Shown piece by piece: positions 15,401 to 30,400 of a stretch of DNA of 64,000 bases (position 1 is its first letter; each line of letters starts with the position of its first letter). Origin of the DNA: Sthenelais limicola. Its lineage: Eukaryota > Annelida > Polychaeta > Phyllodocida > Sigalionidae. The notes below the pieces were generated by a model that was given only the letters and a program-made list of their open reading frames with translations, ran no database searches and was not told the DNA's origin. The stretch is taken from positions 139,551,442-139,615,441 of the forward strand of contig OW804096.1 in assembly GCA_942159475.1 (NCBI GenBank). The letters are read 5' to 3'. Position numbers and translations under genes: made by a program.

Positions 15401-18400
15401 ATGGGGCTTTTTCACTTTTATTCCATGATTTCATGCATCAAATCTGACATTTTACCTAATTTTGACACTCAGGTAATATATCTCATTTATACGCCACAGG
15501 CTGTGACCAGGGCGTATATGGGTCAGATTTTCAGAAAATGTACAATTCATCTTCGCCAATCTTCTCAAATAACCCAAATTTCAGACGAAAATAAATTTCA
15601 AAATACAGTTCAACCTAATCAAACAGATTGCTAGAATCAATGCAATGCCAAATATACTCGAATTTACCTAGTATTGGCCAAATTGCAGCCTAATTTAGCA
15701 GAATTTACTAAATGTGTAAAGCTGCCAATTGTACATTTTCTGAAAAAACTGATATACGCCACTCTCACAGCCAAACCATGGAATGAAATAGAGAAGACTA
15801 TATTCGCCCATTTGGAATCATCTTTTCATCAATCCAACCTTCAAAATTGTCCCATGTGGAGGCTTTGAATTCAATCCCTTATTTTGTCTTGAAATTGATT
15901 TATTTTTGTAAATCAGGTAATATTAGCAATACAGTCACCTGGATCTGACTTCTACATAACTAAATCCTAGGGAGGAGATATACCACAACAATTAAAAAAT
16001 AACATTTCAACAAACTTTAAAACCGAAACTGAAACTAAAAGTGCTACAAGATGAAGGGTGAAGCGTCGGCCAACATGGGGGTGAATACCTACACCAAATC
16101 ATGGCTGAACCTCATCCCTGCTGGGTCTACCACTGGAGACTATACATCTCCCAGTGTGGGTGCCCCATCTGTGTACGGGGGTGAATCGCAGCTCTACCAC
16201 CAGTACCAGGGTCTGGAGAAACCCTATGTAGGCTACAGTATCAACTACTACCCTGATTACATAGAGGAAGATATCAACTACCAAAACACGCTCAAGGAGG
16301 ACCGGATGGACCGGATGAGCACTGGAACTGCCCTGTCGAGAAACACCAATTTCGCTGACATGAAAGGGTATGGGTTCGATTCCCACTCGTATATGACCAC
16401 AAGGTCGCTTGCGAGGTATATCGATGCGGATGTCGATTATGATGCAGATCTCGAAGAAAGGGAAAATTATCTGAAATACATCGATGCTGAAATTAACATA
16501 CCCAAACAAAGGCTTCCAATACCGAGCTTCCCTACTGCAAATGATGGAGAGATTTTCTACCATGATGACCCAGAGCCTGAGGAGATACCTCCTCCTCCTG
16601 CATCCATCCCTGATCATAAAAGCTACACAGCGAGAATGGAATTTGGATCAGAAACTGGGGGGAAATCTATGGCTTCTACCAAGAAGAAGCTGGAGTGGAA
16701 GCAGCCAGATCCACAGCCAGCAAGAAAGAAGAGAAAGAATACCATTAAGTTGATACCAGCCTGGTCATTGAGGAAGGTCAACCCTCACAGGTGGACTGGA
16801 GGAAAGGCCCCGCCACTGGAGGTGTATGATGAGGGGGCTTGGACATGGGACCCTTACTCACTGGAAGCACAGCAACTGCCCCCTCCCCCTGCACCAGCTC
16901 CTGCTCCTGCACCTGCTCCTGCACCTGCACCTGCACCTGCTCCTCCACCTGCACCTGCACCTGCAAGTCCTCCTCCTAAACCACGTAGAAAGGTATTACA
17001 TTTAGGGGAAAGCTTGTAATTTATTACACCCCTGTGCTGTAGTTGCCTATACCTTTAGCATTGTATGCCACACTTGGTCAAGGTGGTGCATAACATGTAA
17101 ATTATGCCACCCTTGGTGCATACAGCATACAAAATAGCAGAAAACTGCAATTACTTCTTTTATTTTTATTTATTTTTATTTTTTATTTATTAATGGGGTG
17201 TAATAAATATGGAACAAAGCTCGGGTGAAGTTTGTACACTTGTTAGTGACCTCAGGAGCACAGAAGATATCGGGCTAACACCCTCTAACTTCCTGCGCTC
17301 CCTCGGTCACTAACAAGTGTACAGACTTCCCCCTTGCTATGTTCTATCTATATATGTGATTCTCATGGAATCTGGTAGGAGTTTGCAGGGCTCGCCAACT
17401 GTCATTGCTTCATGTTAATCCATTATGATAACATCTGTATACACACCTGGAAACATGTGAAACATTGCGCAATAGGGGACTTGCATAACCACCATTTTGA
17501 ATCTAGAACCCCATGGAATTATGGGACTAATGGTACAGTCTAAAATCCATAGAAAACATGTCATGTTCAGCATGGACTATTTATCAGTGCTCTAATATCA
17601 ATATCCATGTGTTTTATATGTTTCCATAAAACAAGTCCCTATCTTTCCCATCATGCATTTGGTTTTCATAGATCATTTATACAAGCTATGATATTGGTGA
17701 AAAAACATTCTTGAAATTTTTGATAAAAATGTTGCCAAATATATGTATGTCATATTTCATCAGAATCCATCCCATGATGCACTGCGACACGCATGCACAG
17801 TGACACATGCAAATCCCCTATTATCATGTCTGGTACATAAACTCTTAAAGTGTCAGTAAACCCCCAAATATTATGAGCAAATCCATTTCCTTGCTATTAT
17901 TGAAATGTAACCACCCCGGTTTTACTTAATTCAAGTTCTTATTTAGTGAGTTTTACCCATTTAAAGGAGTGAAAAAGTAGTTCCACAGTTTAACACTCCA
18001 TTCAAGGCGCCACTGTTTACCTACGTCATAAGGTGCACCAATCTTGAAATGTACATGCAATGAACATAACAAACAACTCTCATAATTGCTGCTAGAAAGA
18101 AAGAAGGAGGGTGGGGTGGGTGGAAGGAGTTTGAATAACACAGGTACTCTCATGACTGGTTCTTGAACAGGTATTACCTGTATTGCATAACTGCTTCAAT
18201 TGCTGTGATATTTGGGGGGGGGGGGGGGAGGTAGAGATATTATGTTCATTTCTGGCGCACCTTTCTGACATTACACAGCACTCTCAGTGCCCTCTTGTGA
18301 TAAACAGACTTTTTCAACTAGGATTTCTCAATTTATGCCTGTAAGTGACTATAAGTTAGACATAAATGGAAGTAAAAAAATCGAGACTTGGGAGTTGTAT

Positions 18401-21400
18401 TTATGGCTCCATGAAGTTTGTTGTCCTAAAAGTGACCATGAACCCGTTAACTGACCCTTTAACGTTTATTCCTTGGAGGGAATACCTGTCATGTTTAGTA
18501 CATGAAATATTCATAAGGTTTATATAATGATAAATTCATATTTGATAATGACTTACATCATGTTGCGTAACCTTAAATAATCACATTTAGAACAATTAAT
18601 CATGGATTTATGAGTATGACACTTGTCACCCAGGCCATTATTGGCACAATTTATTAGCTGTACATGTAGTGTACACAGTGATCAATGTGCAGCTTTTCTA
18701 CACTGCAACTGAAAACGTCTTCGTACTAAACGTTTTTGAAGACGGTTTTTTGTCCCCATTAGAACTGCTGGAGTTTCAAACGACAGTTTAGATATTCGCA
18801 TGAAAAGGGAATCTTCCTTTGATTTTAGTAGATTGGATCCTTTGATTTAACGAGAGAAACAACATGGTGTCTTACAAAGTCTACGAATACAGTAGATCTT
18901 CGTGGTAACACCATAGCAAACCCCATATATATGTGTTTATTAAAATACAAGACATTGGGTAAGGTAATGGTTCAGCATGGGATATTTAACAATGGTCTCA
19001 CCACACTAACAGTTTGGTGCTCTTTCATACATGATTCCATGAACCATGACTTCATTTTACCCATCATGCATTTGTTTTTTATACATCATTTCTGATGTGT
19101 TATAGCAATATGAGTCACAAGTCACAAAATTGTTATTTTTCAAAGTGTTTTATTCACAAGGTTTGCAACTCGTGCAATATTCACGCTCCTTCAACCAACT
19201 CGTTAGTTAACCTGTATATATTAACTTAATGTAGACAGTAGCCATTTTATGCTGCCATCTTAATGTATATTTTCATCTTTTTCTTTTTATCTTTGACAGG
19301 CTGGCCAGATCAAGCATATAATTGACGCTTACACCATCGAGAGTGAAAAGGTAAACTATCTGATTTGCATCCACATAAAAACGAGCAAATGTTAGCATAT
19401 TATAAAGGTAATATTTGTTAATATCCAAGGCCCAGATTTTAGTTGTACATAAATTGTTTATTATGTCAAGGGACACTTATAATAATATACATTTGAGAAC
19501 ATAAAAGACTTCATGAGAATGTTATTTCAAGCCTAGTATTTAAATAAAACTATAATAACTATAACAAAATAATTGAGAGATCGAATTTAGAGATTGGACA
19601 ACGGGCGTAAACCTGTATTATATAGAGATAAAATATGAATCAAACGATTAAACAACAAGTGGCTAAAACGCATCCTCGAGCTCCTTTCAACCCAACATCA
19701 GCCCATCGTATTTGATTTTCCTTTGACTCGATATAATGTAAACAAAGCTCTTGGACTGGAAGATAGCATGATAGAAATGTGATGTGTTACAGGAAGATGA
19801 GTCATAAATCACAAAATTTATATTTTTCAAAGTGTTTTATATACATGATCTCATGTACCATATGACAGTGTATTAGAATAGAATAGAGGTTTTGTAATAT
19901 AATATAAGATATAAAAGATAGAATATAGGATACAAAATACAAGGTATAAGAATATAAAATACATATAAATGAGATACACCATCTTAACCTATAACAGTCA
20001 TTATCTAGTGGTAATCCAGTACAGGATAAGTTCTTGGCAAGATATCGACTTGATACTAAATTCCCCTTGGAGAGAGGTAAATTATATATCCTTGCATTTC
20101 TAAGGTCATCCTATGGAGTATATGTAGCTACTTTACTGGTAATTGTTCACCCAGAAATATGGGAAACTTTCTTTCAAACGTAACAAAAAATAAAAAATCA
20201 ATTTATAGAAATACTTTATAAATTTCCTAAATGTTAACTTCATTGGAATTCACTTGATCTCATCTTTAAAAAAAATAATGGCATCTCAAAATCCATATTT
20301 TTTACCTTAAGGCTTATTTTTCTGTGACACATCACATATTTAAGTATTTTCCAGATCAAGATTTGCATACATAAGCCATATCTAAACATTGGGCGTGTTG
20401 TTAGTAGGGTGAAAAAATAAACATTCTGGGTCAGACTTTAAAAAATGCACAATCTACAGTTCTACACATCCACCAAATTCTGTTAAATTAGAGGGAAAAT
20501 TGATAAATACTGAGTATATTTGAGTATATTCTGTACTGTATTCATTCAATAAATCTGTCTGGTTATGTTGAACTGTATTTTTAACCTGATTTTCGTCTTA
20601 AATTTGGATTTTTTGAGGGGATCGGTGAAGGCGAATGGTACACTCTCTGAGGATCTGACCCTTCTAAACAAATATTTTCGATCATATTACGAGTCATAAC
20701 TTCTCTGGGTGGTGTCTTTTAAGAGCAGTAGTCCATGGACTACACCCTATGTAAACATAGTCACGTAGATCCCAGACGCCTAGGTTATAAAATGGGGGTC
20801 GCTGGGAAGCTGGAATAAGGGTCCGATTTTCAGAAAATGTACAATTCAACTTCGCCAATGTTCTCAAATAACCGAAATTTTAGATGAAAATTAAGTTCAA
20901 AATACAATTCAACCTAAACAAACCGATTGCAAGAATCAATGCAATGCCGAATATACTCGAATTTTCCTAGTATTGACCAATTTGCAGGCTCATTTAGCAG
21001 AATTTACTAAATGTTTAGAGCTGCCAATTGTACATTTTCAGAAAATCTGACACATAAGCATAATATGGGAAGAGTGCCAATTTCTAATAAAGGGTATATG
21101 ATTCATAAAATAATTCTCGACTTCACTATCATAGGCTAACAACAAATGTATATGGGTCAGACTTTCAGGAAATGTATAATTGGCAGATCAATACATTTAG
21201 TAAATTCTGCTAAATTAGATCATAAAATGGTCAATATTATAGTTGTATCAGAGCATATTTTGTATTGCCTCGATTCAAACACTGTGTTTGTTTATGTTGA
21301 ACTATATTTCGAACCTCAGTTTTGTCTTAAATCTGGGTTATTTGAGGGATTGGTGAAGTTTGCTGTTTTATAAAATTATTTGATATAAATACGAATAGCT

Positions 21401-24400
21401 TTGACCAACTTAAGGGCCTAGTTCACTAAGCCGTTCCCATGCGATCTTGCGCCGCAGAGGTCTCTTTTGCACTAAATTATGTGAGAAACGCATGAGAATC
21501 GGCTTAATGGACTAGGCCCTTTAATAAGATAACGAGCAATTCGTGTTCAATATGTGAGGATGATTGAAAAATATTATTAAGCAATTGGAATCTCAATTTT
21601 ATGTCGATTTAAGGGCCTAGTCCTCTAAGCTGATTCTCATGCGATTTTGCGCCACAGAGGACTCTTTTGCACTAAATTCTGTGAAAATCGCATGAGAATC
21701 GGCTTAGTGGACTAGGCCCATAAGAAAGGAATTCAAGGTATTGAGGAAACCAGAATGTCTGAAAAGTCCTTTGCAGGCAATCTGGGGTAACTAAGGATTG
21801 TGGATTGGTTGGTGACAATAATAGATGTAATTTCACAAACTAGAAAGGGCAAGTCAATCTGAGACCTCCACACCTCCCTCCCACCTCACTCCCATACTAT
21901 ATCTACTTAAACTAGTTGAACTAATATGTACTTTAACTAGTTGAACTAAGTAATGAGTGTTTAATTATAATGTACATGTAATACTACAAATCTATTTAAT
22001 ATCTGACAAAGTTAATACCAGGTACAACTTGGTCCGGACCGTTGTTTTCATTAGTCAAATAAGATAAGATAAGATAAGAATTGTTTTATTTGTCATGATC
22101 AAGGGTACAGGAATGAGTACAGTTGAATGAAACCTCGCCTATTCCGTTCTATAGTATAAGGGTCAGATTTTCAGAAAATGTACAATTGGCAGCTGTACAC
22201 ATTTAGGAGATTCTCCTAAATTGGGCTGAAAAATGATGAATACTGGGTATATCTGAGTATATTCTGTATCGCATTGATTTAAAGTATCAGTTCTGTTATG
22301 TTTAACTGCATTTTGAAACTCATTTTTGTCTTAAATGTGGGTTTATTGAGAGAATTGGTGAAGGCGAATTGTACATTTTCTGAAAATCTGACCCATAAGG
22401 ATGACAGAAAGAAAGATTTCAAAACTTAATTTTGTGTAGATTTAGCAGGGCGTACAACTTTAACTATTCTTCCTCTATTTATAGAATGTTGTGTATGTGC
22501 GCGCAGTCAAGGACTACCTCACGCGAGATCCCACGTTACTTCGCTTCCATGAAGGAGACATCATCAAACTCACCAACCGCGAGATGGCGCTCGACAAAGG
22601 TACTGACGTCATCAATACATGTGTAGATTAATGTGTTTCTGACGTCATTAATACATGTGTATTTCTAGATCAATGTGTTTCTGCATCTTATGTGCCAATT
22701 TGCATGCGGTGAAAGACAACATAATGGATGCCCTAAGTTAAACTATTTTTTAGAAAGTTTTATGGAGGATAAAAACACAAGATCAAATTTCGGTATTTTG
22801 CTGCTTTATTAGAGCATAAGGGTAAGATTTTCAGAAAATGTCCAATTGGCAGCTGTACACATTTAGTAAATTCTGCTGAATCAGCCTGCAATTTGGTCAA
22901 TACTAGGTAAATTCGAGTATATTTGGCATTGCATTGATTCTAGCAATCGGTTTGGTTAGGTTGAACTGTATTTTGAACTTTATTTTCGTCTGAAATTTGG
23001 GTTATTTGAGATGATTGGTGAAGGCCAATTGTACATTTTCTGAAAATATGACCCGTACACAAAATCGTCAACTTCCCCATTTAATGGCATTTTGAGGGAT
23101 CCATCATTGTACCTTTCATCGCAGTTGTACATTGGGGGATAGATTAGTTGTGTTGATAGAGTCTTGTGAATTATCGTACATTTATTTACGTGTTGATTTT
23201 AACCACTGACACAACTATGCCTTGTTTTATGTCAGACTACAGATATGGCATAAGAGGAACCCATAAGAGGAATATGTGTATAATATATCGCTTATTTTGT
23301 ATTTCTATATTCAGTTTTATCTCTCTTATTATTGCTAGCTATTGCACGCAATAGTTGGCTCACCTAATTAAAATCTTCAGTAGGCATGCATGATGTCAAC
23401 ATATCTTAATGTTTAGTTGATGCGTTGTATATTTAGTGTCATTTCCTTCGTTTCTGAAACTATGAATTCCTTTTAACATCAGTGCAAAGTTCTCCATCAT
23501 ATAAAATCTGTCATATATATATGCAAAGCTTGATACATATATCATAGATATGAATTAAAAGCATGTCCCGCACCATTATTTCAATTTGGATTGCTTGGAT
23601 CGCACAATCTCTACTCATTAAAACTAAGCCACATATTCTGTCTTTAACTATATTTTATAAAGCTATCTCCATAACTTGTTATTATGTGGTGGTGATTTTC
23701 CAACAAATCTATATATATATCCGACAGGTGCTTCTGAAGATCTATCAGAAGTTCATAGAATCATTAAGATTTATTTTTTATTAATTTGTTTTTCTTATAT
23801 GATGTGTTCCAGGAAAATGAGGCACAAGTCGCAAAATTGATATTTTTCAAATTATTTTATTCACACGATCTCATTGTAGGAATGTTGGCATCTTTGGAGA
23901 ATCTATCGCCTTAAGTAGTATGAATAGGCTCTACATGTACCAAATAAAAAAGTGTAATAAATAAATACATGCATTTCCAAGGTCATCCTATATGGAGTAT
24001 ATTTAAGCTAGTTTACTAGTAATTGTCCCCCCCCCCCGCCCAGAAATATTGCAAACTTTTTAAAAATTACAATATAAAAATATAAAACTTAAAATATGAT
24101 AGCACTTATTAGCTGTCCTAATGTTACCACCATTAGAATCCCTTGATCTCATCTTTTCAAATAAAATTATATCCCCAAATCCATTTTTTGTGACGCATGA
24201 CTCATTTTCCTGTTATACATCACATACTGTAAACGTATTTATTTTCGCGGAGATAAATTTTCGCGCACGAAGTGCTTTGGCACCTTTTCACGCGGATTTA
24301 AATTCGCGCAGCAAGGAAGTCTCACACATTGTTTATGTAATAATTATACCTTTCGCGCAGGATTAATTTTCGCGCACAAAGGTGGGTGCGCTAAAATAGC

Positions 24401-27400
24401 GAAAATAAATACTGCGCAAACATTAATACGTTTACAGTATATGTGATGCGTTCCAGGAAAATGAGTCATAAGTCGCTAAAAATAGATTTTGAGATACCAT
24501 TAGATTTGAAAAGATGAGATCAAGCTGATTCCAATGATAGTAAACAGTCGAATAATCTTATAAGTATTTCTAGATTTTAAGTTTGATATTTTCGTTTTTG
24601 AAAAAAAAAGTTTCCAATATTTCTGGGGGTCAATAAACAGTAAAGTAACTAAATGTAGTTCATATGGGGATCTTTATAACGTTAAGATATATCACATAGA
24701 TTGTCCTGAAATGTGATACATCGATTGATATAGCTATAAGTGATAAACCCTCCAAAAATTAGAACATTCCAAAAATGTGATCTTGTGAAAAAAATACTTT
24801 GAAAAATATAAATTTTGCGACTTATGACTCATTTTCCTGAAACACATCACATATGAAGAACTTGACCAACATAAATACAAAGCTGAGAATCTCTTTTTTC
24901 TTGTTGCTTCTCCCAGAATGAACAATAACTCATAACTAATCTGTCACTAACTGTGCCCTTGTGCCACCTGCAGGTTGGCTGTATGGGTCGCTGTACGGCC
25001 GGGCCGGCATGTTCCCCGAGGAGTACATCAAGCCACTGGCTCGCCACGAGCTCGACAAGTACCTCCCACCCAACAAGGTAAATAATTGTTTTACTTTTTA
25101 AATAATGATATTTGATTTTGATTTGAAAAGTAGTTTATTCGGGATATGAGTTAAACACAAGTGGGTCAGATTTTTAGAAAATGTACAATTGGCAGCTGTA
25201 CACATTTAGTAAATTCTGTAAATTGGCCTGCAATTTGGTCAATACTAGGTAAATTCGAGTATATTATGCATTGCATTGATTCTAACAATCTGTTTGGTTA
25301 GGTTGAACTGTGTTTTGAACTTTATTTCCGTCTGAAATTTGGGTTATTCGAGAAGATTGGTGAAGTTGAATTGTACATTTTCTGAAAATCTGACCCTTAT
25401 AGCGATAGTGAGCGATTATAATGGACTTTCATCTTGAATCTTAATTTGTATGGAATTATGGCAGTTGTATGTCAGTGTCAAATCTATTGAAATATGCCAT
25501 GTTCAGCAGGGAATTTGTATCGGTGCTCCAATGTTAGTATCCATGTGTTATACATGTTTCCATAACACAATATTTCATCTTTCCCATCATGCATTTGGTT
25601 TTCATAGATCATTCATACAAGCTATGTTGGTTTGTGAAAATATTCTTGCAATTTCGTTAGAAATGTTGTTAAATATTTCTATGTCAGACCTGAACTGAAT
25701 CTATCCCAGCATACACAGTAACATACATACATGTGCATGCAGTGGCACTTGCAAATCCCCTATTGCAATCACAATGCAATTACAATGACATAAAAGCCAC
25801 TGCAATCTAATACACTATGTTATGCTTAACCTGAACCTGGAGGGAAACCAGAAAAAGTTCAGCTGATACAAAGAGAACTAAGACATTAGGGAGGTTCTGC
25901 AAACAAACGTATCTCATTACGTAACCGTATCCGTATCTTTCTTGTGAATTTCTTCCCATTTTTGTGTCTAAAAAATAAATTATGAGATGAAACATTTTGC
26001 TTCATATGTTACATTACATCTCCCCGCCATGTTTTGCTGAACCTCTTTCTTCCTTTCAACGTATGTTTGTATATCAGAGATACGGCTACGTTTACGTATA
26101 GGTTAGACTTGCTGAACCTCCCTATTAAGTAGGACATCTATAGGTTAATTGCAGCACATTTCTGCATTACCATTTGTGATGTTGAATCATAAGTTGCAGA
26201 AGTTCAACTTATTGTTATTGTATGTTTGAAAAGGCAGTTACTGGGTGGACAATTACTAATAAACTAGTTAGATAAACGCCCTTAGCATGACCTTAGAAAC
26301 ACAGACACATATGTGATACGTTTCAGGAACATAAGTCATAAGTCAAAAATAGATTTTGAGATACCATTGTATCTGAAAAGAGTAGATCAAGCCGGTTCTA
26401 ATGATGGTAAACATTAAAGACATTAAAAAAGTATTTCTATATTTTATATCTTTGATATCTTAATTTCTGAAAAAAAAAGTTTTCAATATTTTTGGGTGAA
26501 CAATTACTAGCAATATAGGTAAATGTACTCCATAGGATGATCTTAGAAATGCAATGATATATTTAATACACTATCCTGGAATTTGGTTCATGTATTCATA
26601 AGACCTATCTCACTAGATACTCCACAAAATGAAAACATTCCAAAAAGGAGATCTTGTGAATAAATGACTTTTAAAAATATGAATTTTGCGACTTATGACT
26701 CATTTTCCTGAAACATACCACATATGTGATCTGTTTTAGGAAAATGAGTCACAAGTCGCAAAATTGATGTTTTTCTATGTCGTTTACTTACAAGATCTCT
26801 TTGTTGGAATATTTTCATGTTTGGGGTGTCTAGTCCTTGGGGTTGTATGAATACATCTACTAAATCTCAAGACTGTTTATTAATTACATCAGTGCGTTTC
26901 TTAGATGATCCCATTGAGTATATTTGGCTACTTTACTGGTAAATTATCCACCCAGAAATTTTGCAAACGTTTTTTTCAAAAATAAAAATATCTAACTAAA
27001 AAGATAAAAGTACTTATTAGACGTCATTAATGTTTACATTCATTAGAATAGGGTTGGTTTCATCTTTTCAAATATGGTGATATCTCAAAATCCATATTTT
27101 GCAACTTATGACTTACTTTCCTAAAACACATCACATATTGAATATACTTTCCCAACATTATATACACGTATTGATATGACTAGGAACGTTAATCACACTA
27201 AAAATGGAAACATTCCTATAACCAGCTCCTGCGGAAGAAAACATTTGAAATTAAGACTCATTTTCCTGATGATGGGACAATTTCAAGCGTACACTTTTTG
27301 TACCCTACCCACACAGGGGTAAATATGAGAGGGTGTCTACTTGTTTACCCAATGACTAGCCTACATTGGGTGGGCAATCACACAGAGTAAACGCCCTTTC

Positions 27401-30400
27401 TCGGCTCCTACCTTTGAATTTATTCCGCCCTATATGGACCTTAATCTTTTTCATAAAAATGAGCAAATACTTCAGAGGAGAGCTAAAAATTATCAAATAA
27501 AAAAGACAAAAGTAGAAAGGCGTAGGCCTAACAGGGTGTGTGAATGAAGGGAGGCCAGACTAATAGCATGAATTCGTTCTTCTTTGCTTGATAAACATGA
27601 AATTATGGCGATGGTTGTCCATTACAATGAATAGATACTGCAAGGGAACTGACAAACCCATAATGCCAAGATATTACGCAATACAAATGTGATTTGTAAA
27701 ATAAGTCTTGAGTCGCAAAGAAAAATATTTTGAGATAAAAAGATGAGATCAGGCGGATTCCAACGATGGTAAACTTTAGGATATCTACTAGTAGACTACT
27801 TCTATAGACATCTTTTTATGTTTGAGAGAATAGCGATCGATATCTCTAGTAAAGTAGTGGAATATAGTCCCTTGGAATGTTCTTTGAAATGCATATATAT
27901 ATATATCTTTTCAATACATTCTTGAGTTTTGGTACACATATGTGTGGTGTGTTTCAGGAAAATGAGTCACAAGTCGCAAGTCGCAAAATTGACATTATTT
28001 ATAAGAACCCTTGCTTAGAATGTTTTCATTTGTGGAGTTCTCGGAGCTGCTAGTAGCATAAATACAGGTACTAAATCTCAAGACATTGTAATAAATATAT
28101 CTTGCATTACTAAGGTATAGTATATTTAGCTTCTTTACTAGTAATTGTCTACCCCAAACTCTTTTTTAAAAAAAAATATCAAATTTAAAATACAGAAATA
28201 CTTATTAAATGTCCTTAATGTTTACTATCATTGGAATCGGCTTGATTTCCTCTTTTCAAATATGGTGATATCTCAAAATCAATTTTAATACAACATTCCT
28301 ACTAAGGGCTCTTGTGACCAAAAGACGTTGACCAATTTTTGTTTATCACATGACATAATTTAAAAGTACTAGTTGGAGGTTTGATGGCGAGTAATTCCGG
28401 GGCAGGGACATGTGGCTTGTTTGAACTCAGTCAATAGGCACTTGTGTATGTAGATTGTAGGCTTGAGGCTGGGATCCCTTATAATACCTGGCCCCAAGTC
28501 TACACGAACACCCTACATAATATATGGGTCAGACTTTCAAAAAATGTACAATTCGCTGTCACCAATCCTCTCAAATAACCCACATTTGAGACAGAAATGA
28601 GCTTAAAAATGCAGTTTAACATAACGGAACTGATACTATACATCAATGCGATACCAAATATACTCAGATGTACCCGGTATTCATCATTTTTCTGCCTAAT
28701 GTAGCAGAAGTTCCTAGATGTGTAGAGCTGCCAATTGTACATTTTCTGAAAATCTGACCCATATACATCACAGGACATAGCTAACTATATACAGATATAT
28801 CTTGGCGTGTTTTCTCACTTTGGACGACCTTGAGGACATTCTCAAGGAACACCCTACATAATATATACACCACAGAACATAGCTAGCAATATACAGATAT
28901 ATGTACCTGATATAATGCTACCAATAAACAAAAACAAAAATATATCTTGGCTTGTTTTCTTACTGTGGGTGACCTTGAGTAAAACAAGGCAGCGCATGGT
29001 CAGACAATCCAATTCAACATATTATTTATTTGACCTAAAAGCCTTGTACACACAATGTGTGTCATTGAAGGCATACAACTGATAAAGAAAATATAAGGTT
29101 CTCCAGAATACTCTTAACCTACTGAGAAAAAAAATTAAAAAGACCAAATCATGTAGATTTGTAAGCGCTATGCAGAAATGTAATTAAGTTTCTGATAGTT
29201 TAACTCATTACCTGGCGTTTTGCTTAAGCTGTGCCTATGAAATAATGTCAAGTCAAGTCAAGTAAATTTGTGTTAGAGAACATTGTGTTCTCATCTAACT
29301 CTAACAAGGCGATATAACAGCATGTTTACAGCGAGTATCTCTTTAGACTAAACAGATATAGATTACAGGTACAGGTTTAGGTGAATACTGAGATAGATTA
29401 GTTATGAATATCATGTATTGAACATCCTGGACAACCATGGTTGGAAATAAGTGTGGAAATAAGTGTGGTTTTCGAGAAAATATTATAACATGAAATAGTA
29501 TGGGGTGAATATAAAATATCCCAAAAGGCACACAAACTGATGAAAATAGCCTAAATGCAGTGAATGGATATAAAAGATGTTACTCTATTTGATCTGACAC
29601 ATCAGACAGTAACATATATCAGAGAGGTATATACAGAGGGAGTAGAAATGCCACACTCTCACAAGCAGAACATGTGTGACAGGTATATGGTCTAGCCACT
29701 GCATGCCAGGTGACGCTGCAGTGCTGTTGTCGGCACTAGTACCACATATAGCCCAGGTAGCTTTGATTGCTCTTTTCCAGCAACACCATACTAGTGATAT
29801 ACTTATAAATAGCTGGCGCTAGTAGTAGCAGTGGCATTACTGCCAACTATATGGTGAACGTGCATAATCCTCGTTTCTATTCCCTCTGTATATACCTCCC
29901 TGCATATACAGACAAAATTGCATGGCTGCAATCCCAATGTTCCCTATTACATGTGGGTTTAGATATTGCAGTAATATGTGTAATATGAAACTTGGAGATC
30001 ACCCGAGGGTAGTTTTGTATTTACTATACTTTTTCCCAATATTTGTTGCGAAGAAATAGAGAAAATTCAATGAAAATTAATGGTGTGTGTAGTGGGTAAT
30101 ACCTGCTGTTTATGGTATATGAACAACAATGTTGCAGCCTATGGTGTTCCATATTACCCGCTAGAAAGGTATAACAAATTGTGGGACTGGTTCACTTGTG
30201 GGACTATATATATACTTGTTCACTTTAACAACTTCCTAGGTTTTCTAGTTCTCACTAGGAACACTACCTAAACTCTCAATTGCAACACTTGTTACCTATC
30301 ATTACCGTCAGACGGAGGCACCTACTATACTAGCCTCAACTACTAGTGAGGATGACTTAGCTAGCAGGGAACCCCCCGCCCCCCCTCAGGTGGGGGAACC

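Noticed and set aside
16099..16617. Long minus-strand frame of 172 codons
   Set aside because: It is the antisense shadow of the alternative MYO15 exon, with no splice sites of its own and an unnatural composition.
16051..16992. Reading the exon as a constitutive internal exon between exons 8 and 9
   Set aside because: It would place 314 low-complexity residues inside the F3-like fold, has no pyrimidine tract, and exons 8 and 9 join perfectly without it. It cannot be excluded as a rare cassette.
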